Part shown: in pieces, positions 25,024 through 38,311 of the stretch | Layout: every line of letters starts with the position of its first letter | Position numbering within the stretch: position 1 is the stretch's first letter | NCBI RefSeq assembly: GCF_030268965.1 | Contig: NZ_BSSE01000003.1 | Location: forward strand, 389,512-453,511 | Reading direction: 5' to 3' | Origin: Microtetraspora sp. NBRC 16547 | Lineage (GTDB): Bacteria; Actinomycetota; Actinomycetes; Streptosporangiales; Streptosporangiaceae | DNA: 64,000 nucleotides | Notes under the pieces: model-generated | What the model was told of the DNA's origin: nothing | What the model saw: only the letters and a program-made list of their open reading frames with translations | Database searches by the model: none | Position numbers and translations under genes: made by a program

Positions 25024-25919
25024 CGAAGCGCAAGCGTCGTTCAACAGCGTCATCGGAACGCTGGACCAGCGACACCCTGGCCGAGCTCGGGATGAGCGTC
25101 ACCAAGCAGCGGATCGTCATCGGTGTCGGATCCGCGGTGGCGCTCATCGCCTCCGCTCTCGTCCTGACCTTCGTGGTCAACATGATCGGGGCCGGTGACG
25201 TCCCGCCCGCGCGGGCGGGCGCCGGATCCCTCGGGGGGATCCGGCCCGCCGAGTACCAGGCCTGGCGGTCGCTGAAGCAGTTCGCGCCCATCGCCTACCG
25301 CAAGGCCGACGCTCAGCCCCTCACTCCGAAGGAGCTGTTTGGGGCACGCACTGTGACGGCCGGGAAGATCACCCTCAGGCGGGTCGGCTTCCACCTCGAC
25401 CCGGGGTGCCGCGAGGCCGTGTGGGGCGCCGATCTGGTCGAGGAGCTGTCCAAGGCCGGATGCACGCAGATCGCGCGCGGTCTCTACACCAGCGCCGACG
25501 GTGCGTACGTCGCCCAATACGCCATGCTCAACCTCGCGGACGTCACGGCGGCCGACGGTCTGGTGGAGCAACTGAAAGCGCTCCACCTCGGCGGCTGGGT
25601 GCTGCCGATCGAGTCGGCCAAGGCCAAGTTCACCGGCTACACCGAGTCCAGCGGCCAGGCGATGGGCCACTACGTCGGCCTGGTCTGGATCGGCCGCACC
25701 GACGGCGCCGAGCCGGGCCCTGGAGATGACTTCGTGACGCTCGGCCTGGCCGTACGCGAGGTCGAGCGGGCGATCTACAAGCGGGTCGTCGCGGTCGCCG
25801 GTGTTCCCACGATCACCGTCAAGCCCGCACCGGGGGAGGAGACGGCCCAGCCGGCGGAGCCCGCTCCGGCGGACGCGTCGTCGTCGCCCTCGGCTTCGCC
25901 CTCTCCGGCGTCCCAATAG
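25020..25919 (+). CDS. Membrane-anchored protein of unknown function
   Basis: 299 residues: a basic cytoplasmic arm, one membrane helix (about 37-58), an extracytoplasmic domain (about 75-265) with a single Cys pair (PGCREAVW and KAGCTQIARG) that could be a disulfide, and a Pro/Ala/Ser-rich tail ending in SPSASPSPASQ. The start GTG overlaps the VIT-family stop. The DsbA-like protein two genes upstream could oxidise the Cys pair. I do not recognise the family. Confidence 0.75.
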   Translation: MTKRKRRSTASSERWTSDTLAELGMSVTKQRIVIGVGSAVALIASALVLTFVVNMIGAGDVPPARAGAGSLGGIRPAEYQAWRSLKQFAPIAYRKADAQPLTPKELFGARTVTAGKITLRRVGFHLDPGCREAVWGADLVEELSKAGCTQIARGLYTSADGAYVAQYAMLNLADVTAADGLVEQLKALHLGGWVLPIESAKAKFTGYTESSGQAMGHYVGLVWIGRTDGAEPGPGDDFVTLGLAVREVERAIYKRVVAVAGVPTITVKPAPGEETAQPAEPAPADASSSPSASPSPASQ

Positions 25920-25940
25920 GCCGCCGGGGCGTTCGACGGC

Positions 25941-26110
25941 TCACCCGTCGGCCAGGCACCCCCCTACCGCCGCGACGAGCCGGTTGGCGCGCGCTTCGCC
26001 ATGGCCGATCACCCGGTTGGCGACACAACCGAAGCCCGCCCCGAACTCGTCGTCCCCGAAGGCGAACTGGCCGCCCGCGCCGTCCCGGCCCATGAAGCCC
26101 CCAATTAATG
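25941..26110 (-). pseudogene. C-terminal relic of a serine hydrolase (beta-lactamase/EstB type)
   Basis: Minus-strand residues GGFMGRDGAGGQFAFGDDEF, then GAGFGCVANRVIGHGEARAN and RLVAAVGGCL, match the C-terminal pattern of the beta-lactamase-fold esterase family (F-G-H-x-G-A-G-G-S ... GFGYVMNRM ... RAxRLVEAL). Everything upstream, including the SxxK and YxN catalytic motifs, is gone; the sequence before about 26110 is AT-richer and unrelated. The usual HDG/HGG histidine is replaced by Arg-Asp-Gly. This is a decayed gene end in the otherwise empty 25920-26517 gap. Confidence 0.6.
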
Positions 26111-26257
26111 ACATATCGCTGCAATGCCTATGCATCCATGCCGGATGCCGAAATATGGGTATGAATCATGGTGTTGTAGTGTGCGAGCCGGACAGCCCGG
26201 ATGTGCGTGCTCGCCGCGGCGCTCAAGGGGGAGCGGGGCCGCGGCGTTCGGGTGCGG

Positions 26258-26342
26258 GCCGCGACGAGGCGGCTCCACAGGCCGCGACGAGGCGGCTCCA
26301 CAGGCCGCGACGAGGCGGCTCCACAGGCCGCGACGAGGCGGT
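26258..26342. repeat. 23-bp tandem repeat, 3.6 copies
   Basis: Unit GCCGCGACGAGGCGGCTCCA plus CAG is present at 26258-26280, 26281-26303 and 26304-26326, perfectly repeated. A fourth partial unit begins at 26327 and runs for 15 bases. The 23-base period excludes a coding repeat and there are no spacers, so it is not a CRISPR. It lies about 180 bases before gltB. The rest of the 25920-26517 gap holds the hydrolase relic and a notably AT-richer stretch at about 26105-26200. Confidence 0.88.
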
Positions 26343-26517
26343 CTTCCCGGGTGTGTCCGGTGCCCGCCGTCACCCCACTCCGAGACCGGAAAGCTGCGCG
26401 AAGCGGACCTGGTTGGGACTAATCGGGCAGGATGCGGTAGCCTTTACGCACCTATAACTGCAGCAGGGCCAACGTCGTCCCTCTGTTTCGAGCAGAAGAT
26501 GACGACGGGAGGGATTC

Positions 26518-31059
<4,542 letters not shown>

Positions 31060-31131
31060 CGCCGGTGATCAACGGCCAGGCCGTCATGGGCTGCGACACA
31101 ACCACCGCACACGGATAAGGGGGGTACACCG

Positions 31132-32598
31132 ATGGCTGACCCGAAGGGTTTCCTCACGCACGACCGCGAGCTGCCGGCGCGCCGCCCGGTCGACGTGCGC
31201 ATCCGCGACTGGCGGGAGGTCTACGAGGACTTCCCCAAGCCCGCGCTGACCAAGCAGGCTTCGCGCTGCATGGACTGCGGCATCCCGTTCTGCCACAACG
31301 GCTGCCCGCTCGGGAACCTCATCCCCGAGTGGAACGACCTGGTGTACCGGGACGACTGGCGGGACGCGGTCGAGCGGCTGCACGCCACCAACAACTTCCC
31401 GGAGTTCACCGGGCGCCTGTGCCCGGCCCCGTGTGAGGCGGCCTGCGTCCTCGGCATCAACGCCGACCCCGTCGCGATCAAGCGGGTCGAGGTCGAGATC
31501 ATCGAGCGCGCCTTCGCGGAGGGCTGGGTCACCCCCCAGCCTCCGGAGGCGAAGACCGGCAAGCGCGTCGCCGTGGTGGGTTCGGGCCCGGCCGGGCTGG
31601 CCGCCGCCCAGCAGCTCACCCGCGCCGGGCACGACGTGGTCGTGTTCGAGCGGGCGGACCGGATCGGCGGCCTGCTCCGCTACGGGATCCCCGAGTTCAA
31701 GATGGAGAAGCGGCACCTCGACCGCCGTCTGGAGCAGATGAAGGCCGAGGGGACCGAGTTCCGCACCGGGGTGAACGTCGGCGTGGACGTCTCGGCCGAC
31801 GAGCTCCGCGAGGAGTTCGACGCGATCGTGCTGGCGGGCGGGGCCACCGCCTGGCGCGACCTGCCGGTGCCCGGTCGCGACCTCAAGGGCGTCCACCAGG
31901 CCATGGAGTATCTCCCGCCCGCGAACCGGGACCTGGCCGAGTCGCCGATCTCGGCCAAGGACAGGCACGTCGTCGTGATCGGCGGCGGCGACACGGGCGC
32001 CGACTGCGTCGGCACGGCGATCCGGCAGGGGGCCGCCTCGGTCACCCAGCTGGAGATCATGCCGAGGCCGCCGGCGGCCCGCCCCGGCTCCCAGCCGTGG
32101 CCGACGTACCCGATGCTGTTCAAGATGGAGAGCGCGCACGAGGAGCTGGAGGCGGGCGCGGGCGACCGGGTCTACGCCGCCTCCACCACCGAGTTCCTCG
32201 GCGACGAGGACGGCCACGTCCGGGCCCTGCGCCTGGTCGACGTCGAGGGCCCGGCGGCCGGTTTCGCGCCGATCCCGGGCAGCGAGCGGAAGATCCCCGC
32301 TGAGCTGGTGACCCTGGCGATGGGTTTCCTCGGCCCGGAGAAGGGTCCGCTGCTCACCGGCCTCGCCGCGCTCGCCTCGCGTGACTTCTTCGACGCGCGC
32401 GGCAACGTGGCCCGCGGCGCCTCGTACGAGACCGCCGTGGACGGCGTCTTCGCCGCGGGCGACATGGGCCGCGGCCAGTCGCTGATCGTCTGGGCGATCG
32501 CCGAGGGCCGTTCGGCCGCCGCCGCGGTCGACGAGTACCTCGCCGGGCGCACCGCCCTGCCGGTCGCCATCCCTCCGACGGCGCGTCCGCTGCTCTGA
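31132..32598 (+). CDS. gltD: Glutamate synthase small subunit GltD
   Basis: 488 residues. The N-terminal domain carries the low-potential 4Fe-4S ligands Cys46, Cys49, Cys54, Cys58 ([17 protein letters not shown]) and a second set in [14 protein letters not shown]. The FAD-binding [10 protein letters not shown] and NADPH-binding GGGDTGADC folds follow. It passes electrons from NADPH to GltB. AAGGGGGG precedes the ATG; the gap to gltB is 72 bases, so they are one operon. Confidence 0.97.
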   Translation: MADPKGFLTHDRELPARRPVDVRIRDWREVYEDFPKPALTKQASRCMDCGIPFCHNGCPLGNLIPEWNDLVYRDDWRDAVERLHATNNFPEFTGRLCPAPCEAACVLGINADPVAIKRVEVEIIERAFAEGWVTPQPPEAKTGKRVAVVGSGPAGLAAAQQLTRAGHDVVVFERADRIGGLLRYGIPEFKMEKRHLDRRLEQMKAEGTEFRTGVNVGVDVSADELREEFDAIVLAGGATAWRDLPVPGRDLKGVHQAMEYLPPANRDLAESPISAKDRHVVVIGGGDTGADCVGTAIRQGAASVTQLEIMPRPPAARPGSQPWPTYPMLFKMESAHEELEAGAGDRVYAASTTEFLGDEDGHVRALRLVDVEGPAAGFAPIPGSERKIPAELVTLAMGFLGPEKGPLLTGLAALASRDFFDARGNVARGASYETAVDGVFAAGDMGRGQSLIVWAIAEGRSAAAAVDEYLAGRTALPVAIPPTARPLL

Positions 32599-32614
32599 GG
32601 CCCGTACGAACAGG

Positions 32615-32644
32615 CGTGATCACGCGGTCGGCCGCGTGATCACG
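32615..32644 (+). terminator. gltBD terminator
   Basis: Perfect 13-bp stem: CGTGATCACGCGG (32615-32627) with CCGCGTGATCACG (32632-32644) around loop TCGG, followed by TCTATTGTTG. It stands 17 bases after the gltD stop. Confidence 0.85.
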
Positions 32645-32772
32645 TCTATTGTTGTGGGCCGGAGCCGCTCCTTCGCGCCCGCCGCTGGCGAAAACCGGAC
32701 AAAACGGGAAAGTATCCCAGTATGGTCGATGGTGTGCTCTCGCTGTCAGGCCCCCGCCCGGTCGCGCGGGCC

Positions 32773-32810
32773 GGAACATGGGCAGGAACACGGGCAGGAA
32801 CATGGGAAGG
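32773..32810. repeat. 12-bp tandem repeat before the subtilase start
   Basis: GGAACATGGGCA / GGAACACGGGCA / GGAACATGGGAA, then GGAAC again: three and a bit copies of a 12-base unit. If the upstream ATG at 32802 or earlier were used it would encode N-M-G-R-N repeats. It more likely forms the leader, because the best ribosome site lies after it. A related GGCATGGGCAGG array lies in the GNAT gene at about 53538-53575. Confidence 0.7.
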
Positions 32811-32825
32811 AACGAGGAGGGGTCG

Positions 32826-34562
32826 TTGAACGTACGGGGACGTCTCGCCGCCGCGGTCCTTTCTGTGACGCTGGCGGGCACGGTGGCGGGCACGGCGTGT
32901 TCGGCGCCTTCGGGGGCGGACCCGCGGACCGGTGACGCGCGGCCGACCGTGCCGCTTCATACGGGGGAGCACACGGCGACCGCCGCGGGACACCCCTCGG
33001 CCGGACAGATGGGGGAGTACCTCGTCTTCTACACCGAGGGCGCCCGGGAGGCGGCGGCGCGTGCCGTCACGGACAGCGGTGGCGTCGTCACGGGAGGAGA
33101 TCCGCGGCTCGGCTACCTCCTGGCCCGGACCCCCGCTCCCGAGAAGGTCGGCGCGAGCCCCGCGGTCGTCGGCGTCACCGTCGACCGCCGGATCGGCGAG
33201 GCCGCCGCCCTCCCCGTTGCGGCCCCCCGCTCGGGGCGGGCCGCCGGGACCGCCGGGGCCGTCGGGGTACGGACCGCGTCCCGTGCGGCTACGCAGCCGG
33301 AGCCGCTCTCCGACCGCCAGTGGGACATGAAGATGATCGGCGCGACCGCGGACGGGTCGTATGCCACGGCCAGGGGCCGCCAGGTGCTCGTCGGTGTCAT
33401 CGACACCGGGATCGACGGAAAGCACCCCGACATCGCGCCCAATTTCAACCGCGCGCTGAGCCGCAACTTCGTCACCGACCGGCCCAAGGACCCGAACGGC
33501 AGGACCTTCGACGGCCCCTGCGAGTACCAGAACTGCAAGGACCCCGTGGACGTGGACGACGACGGCCACGGCACGCACGTCGCCAGCACGATCGGCTCGC
33601 CGCTCAACGGCATCGGCGTCGGCGGGGTCGCCCCCGAGGTGTCGCTGGTCAACCTCCGCGCGGGCACCGACTCCGGCTTCTTCTTCCTCAAGCCCACGCT
33701 GGAGGCCCTGGCCTACGCCGCCGACAACGGCATCGCGGTGGTCAACATGAGCTTCTACGTGGACCCCTGGACGTTCAACTGCACGAACAACCCGCAGGAC
33801 TCGCCCGCGGAGCGGCTCGAACAGCGCGGCATCATCGAGGGCATGCGCCGCGCCGTGGCCTACGCGCGCGGGCACGGCGTCACCCTGATCACTGCCATCG
33901 GCAACAGCGGCATCGACCTCGGCCATCCGGTCAAGGACATCGCGAGCCCCAATTACCCGCTCGGCGCCGAGCACGAGCGGAAGGTCGACAACACCTGCAT
34001 CAACGTGCCGGCCGAGCTGGAGGGCGTGATCTCGGTCTCCGCGGTCGGCCCCACCGAGCGCAAGGCGTCCTACTCCGACTACGGCATCGAGCAGACCGAC
34101 GTCGCCGCGCCCGGCGGCGACCTGTTCGCCAAGGACGCCCAGCTCAAGGGAGTGCGCAGGGAGGTCCTCGCCGCCGTCCCCGCCGGCCCGCTGCGAAAGA
34201 AGGGCCTCATCGACAGGCGCGGGATGCCCCAGGACCCGTCCGTGATCCGGGAGTGCCAGCACGGGGTCTGCGCCTACTACCAGTACCTCGAGGGCACCTC
34301 CATGGCCGCGCCGCACGCCACCGGCGTCGCCGCGATCATCATCGGCCGCTTCGGCAAGCCGGGCAAGGGCGGCCTCCAGATGGACCCCGCCGAGGTCGAG
34401 CGGATCCTGTACGCCACCGCGGTGCGGAAGTCCTGCCCCGAGCCTCGCACGTACAAGTACGGCCAGAACAACGTCCAGACCTGCGAGGGGGGCGCGGGGC
34501 GCAACGGCTTCTACGGCCACGGCGTCGTCAGCGCCTCGCGCGCCGCTACGTACACACGCTGA
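32826..34562 (+). CDS. Secreted subtilase (S8 serine protease)
   Basis: 578 residues from TTG 32826. The triad is Asp193 (VIDTGIDGKHPDI), His248 (DDDGHGTHVAS) and Ser492 (GTSMAAPH). The N-terminus is a signal peptide ending near GTVAGTACSAP, where the Cys suggests a possible but poor lipobox. A propeptide-like region (residues about 45-110) follows. Three or four Cys in the catalytic domain (GPCEYQNCKD, FNCTNN, NTCINV) could form disulfides. GAGGAGGGG stands 5 bases before TTG; ATG 32802 is an alternative adding eight residues. No transmembrane anchor at the C-terminus, so it is not a mycosin. Confidence 0.9.
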   Translation: MNVRGRLAAAVLSVTLAGTVAGTACSAPSGADPRTGDARPTVPLHTGEHTATAAGHPSAGQMGEYLVFYTEGAREAAARAVTDSGGVVTGGDPRLGYLLARTPAPEKVGASPAVVGVTVDRRIGEAAALPVAAPRSGRAAGTAGAVGVRTASRAATQPEPLSDRQWDMKMIGATADGSYATARGRQVLVGVIDTGIDGKHPDIAPNFNRALSRNFVTDRPKDPNGRTFDGPCEYQNCKDPVDVDDDGHGTHVASTIGSPLNGIGVGGVAPEVSLVNLRAGTDSGFFFLKPTLEALAYAADNGIAVVNMSFYVDPWTFNCTNNPQDSPAERLEQRGIIEGMRRAVAYARGHGVTLITAIGNSGIDLGHPVKDIASPNYPLGAEHERKVDNTCINVPAELEGVISVSAVGPTERKASYSDYGIEQTDVAAPGGDLFAKDAQLKGVRREVLAAVPAGPLRKKGLIDRRGMPQDPSVIRECQHGVCAYYQYLEGTSMAAPHATGVAAIIIGRFGKPGKGGLQMDPAEVERILYATAVRKSCPEPRTYKYGQNNVQTCEGGAGRNGFYGHGVVSASRAATYTR

Positions 34563-34762
34563 CGGAAAACCGGGTTGCGGCCCGGGCGATTGGGTACTCT
34601 GTGCTGCGCACGTGCCACGCCGGGCGGCGCCGCGACGGCGGGCGACGGGTCCCGCACCGCTCCGTACGCGGGGCGACGGGGGACACCCAGGTGAGCGCGT
34701 TACGTCATTGACAATTTGGCCACAGCTCCATGTGCCGTCACTATCAAGTGGTCTGTACCAAT

Positions 34763-34768
34763 TAGGCT
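34763..34768 (+). promoter_or_regulatory. -10 box TAGGCT for a leaderless pyk mRNA
   Basis: TAGGCT, 6 bases, then GTG 34775. A TTGACA at 34708-34713 is too far upstream to pair with it. The AGGA between the box and GTG could also act as a short ribosome site, so leaderless status is likely but not certain. Confidence 0.5.
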
Positions 34769-34774
34769 AGGACC

Positions 34775-36205
<1,431 letters not shown>

Positions 36206-36228
36206 CCGGCGCCCCGGACAGGCACGTG

Positions 36229-36254
36229 ACCCGGTGGCCTCCCGGCCGCCGGGT
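36229..36254 (+). terminator. pyk terminator
   Basis: ACCCGGTGGC (36229-36238) pairs with GCCGCCGGGT (36245-36254) with one G-U pair and a six-base loop, 24 bases after the pyk stop. Confidence 0.65.
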
Positions 36255-36514
36255 CGTCGTCGTATGGGACCGGGCCCGGCGCGGGCGAGGGGCGTGGCGG
36301 CGCGGAGATTCGAGGCGTGGCGCGGCTGGTGGCGGCGCGGTGCGGCGATTCGAGGCCGGTCGCGGCTCGCGGATCCCGTGAGAAGTGCCTCGTCGCGCCA
36401 CACTTCTCTTACGTCCTGCTATATAGCAATAACGTTCGGTGACGAAAAAGTGGTTGATCAAACGTGGCGCCTGGGCAACCATGGCGGGAGCGAGCCATCC
36501 CCCGTCAGTGAGGA
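36255..36514. promoter_or_regulatory. Intergenic region upstream of the second ABC exporter, with two dyads
   Basis: After a G/C-rich stretch, GAGAAGTG (36380-36387) and CACTTCTC (36401-36408) form an interrupted dyad. It is followed by the perfect palindrome TGCTATATAGCA (36417-36428) and an AT-richer segment (AATAACGTTCGG). This is the only AT-rich patch in the gap and probably contains the exporter promoter with its operators. No start or RNA gene is seen. Confidence 0.45.
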
Positions 36515-36529
36515 GTGTCACGCCCGGCC

Positions 36530-38311
36530 ATGCCCTCAGCATCAGGTTCCACCTCAGGCCCCCGGAAGTCCTCGTGGAACTCGCTGTGGCGGCTGAAGTC
36601 CTATCTCCGCCCTTACACCTGGCCGCTGGTCCTCGTGTGGGCCGCCGCCGTGCTCGGCATCGCGGCCGGCATCCTGACCCCGCTCGTCGGCAAGGAGATC
36701 ATCGACGGTCCCGTGGCGCACGGGGAGCAGGGCGGGCTCCTCCCGCTCGGGCTGCTCGCGCTCGCGCTCGGTGGGGCCGAGGCACTCCTCACCTTCCTCC
36801 GCAGGTGGTCCCAGGCCGCCCCGGTGCTCGGCCTGGAGACGGCGATCCGCGACGATCTCTACCGCCACCTGCAACGCCTCCCCATGCGCTTCCACGACGA
36901 GTGGCAATCCGGGCAACTCCTCTCCCGCGCCACCACCGACCTGTCGACGATCCGGCGGTTCCTCGGCTTCGGCGTCCTGTTCCTCGTCATGAACATCCTC
37001 CAGCTCACCACCGTGATCGCGGTGCTCCTGCGGATGTACTGGCCGCTCGGCCTGCTCGTCGCCGGCTCGGCGATCCCCGTCGTCGTCCTGTCGCTGCGCT
37101 TCGAGAAGCGGTACATCCGCATCTCACGCCAGGTCCAGGACGAGCAGGGCGACCTCGCGACCTTCGTCGAGGAGTCGGCCCTGGGCATCCGCACGATCAA
37201 GGCGTTCGGGCGGCGCCGCCACGTCGCCGAAACGTACGACGGCCTGGCCGGGAAGGTCCACCGCACCTCCCTCGTGAAGGTGCGGCTGTCCTCCCGGTTC
37301 TTCACGTTCCTCGAGGTGGTGCCGAACGTCACCCTCGCGATGGTGCTGCTGCTGGGCGCGCTCGCCGTCGGCGGCGGCTGGCTGACGCTGGGCACCCTCG
37401 TGGCCTTCACCACGCTGGTCCTCCAGCTCGTCTGGCCGGTCACCTCGCTCGGCTACATCCTCGCGATGGGCCAGGAGGCCATGACGTCGGCCGACCGGGT
37501 CGTCGAGGTGCTCGACACCATGCCGGAGATCACCGGCGGCACGGACGTCGTCGGCGCCCCGCGCGGGCACCTGCGGTTCGAGGGCGTCGAGTTCCGGTTC
37601 CCTGGCGCCGACCGGCCCGTGCTGCGCGACGTCTGGCTCGACGTGAAGCCGGGGGAGACCGTCGCCCTCGTCGGCGCGACCGGTTCCGGCAAGACCACGC
37701 TGACCGCTCTGGTGCCGCGTCTGGTCGACGTCACCGCGGGCCGGGTCACCGTCGACGGGCACGACGTGCGCGACCTCTCCCTGTCGTCGCTGCGCTCCGT
37801 GGTCGCCACCGCCTTCGAGGAGCCCACGCTGTTCTCGATGAGCGTCCGGGAGAACCTCACCCTCGGCAATCGCGACGCCACGGACGACGAGGTGCGCGCG
37901 GCCCTGGAGATCGCGCAGGCCACCTTCGCCTACGACCTGCCCTGGGGGCTGGAGACCCGGATCGGCGAGCAGGGCATGTCCCTGTCCGGCGGCCAGCGGC
38001 AACGCCTGGCCCTGGCCCGCGCGGTGCTCGGAAGGCCGCGGATCCTCGTCCTCGACGACACCCTCTCGGCGCTCGACGTGGAGACCGAGGCACTGGTCGA
38101 GGAGGCGCTCCGCGGCGTCCTCGCCGACGCCACCGGCCTCGTCGTCGCGCACCGGGCGTCGACCGTGCTGCTCGCCGACCGGGTCGCGCTTCTGAGAGAC
38201 GGCACCATCACCCACATCGGCCGCCACGCGGACCTGCTGGCCGGGGTGCCCGAATACCGGGCGCTCCTCGCCCAGGACGCCGAGCTCGACCCGGAGGAGG
38301 CGCTCCAGTGA
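36530..38311 (+). CDS. ABC exporter half-transporter, degenerate-site subunit
   Basis: 593 residues: exporter membrane domain (about 25-310), then NBD. Walker A is GATGSGKTT and the signature LSGGQ is intact. However, the catalytic Glu is Asp (ILVLDDTLSALD) and the Q-loop glutamine is missing (AFEEPTLF). The switch His is present (VAHRAST). ATG 36530 is preferred; GTG 36515 is in frame but overlaps the AGGAG. Partner is the next gene, coupled by GTGA. The same division of labour is seen in the exporter at 6527-10152, so the two pairs are paralogous. Confidence 0.88.
   Translation: MPSASGSTSGPRKSSWNSLWRLKSYLRPYTWPLVLVWAAAVLGIAAGILTPLVGKEIIDGPVAHGEQGGLLPLGLLALALGGAEALLTFLRRWSQAAPVLGLETAIRDDLYRHLQRLPMRFHDEWQSGQLLSRATTDLSTIRRFLGFGVLFLVMNILQLTTVIAVLLRMYWPLGLLVAGSAIPVVVLSLRFEKRYIRISRQVQDEQGDLATFVEESALGIRTIKAFGRRRHVAETYDGLAGKVHRTSLVKVRLSSRFFTFLEVVPNVTLAMVLLLGALAVGGGWLTLGTLVAFTTLVLQLVWPVTSLGYILAMGQEAMTSADRVVEVLDTMPEITGGTDVVGAPRGHLRFEGVEFRFPGADRPVLRDVWLDVKPGETVALVGATGSGKTTLTALVPRLVDVTAGRVTVDGHDVRDLSLSSLRSVVATAFEEPTLFSMSVRENLTLGNRDATDDEVRAALEIAQATFAYDLPWGLETRIGEQGMSLSGGQRQRLALARAVLGRPRILVLDDTLSALDVETEALVEEALRGVLADATGLVVAHRASTVLLADRVALLRDGTITHIGRHADLLAGVPEYRALLAQDAELDPEEALQ

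Noticed and set aside
26258-26342. Possible CRISPR array
   Set aside because: The 23-base units are directly adjacent without spacers, and no cas genes are present.
32826-34562. Type VII secretion mycosin (MycP)
   Set aside because: No C-terminal transmembrane helix and no ESX genes nearby.
36439-38307. N-terminal half of a 1232-codon frame covering both exporter genes
   Set aside because: The first half is out of frame with the true upstream subunit and has no membrane or NBD motifs. Only the portion from 38308 is real.
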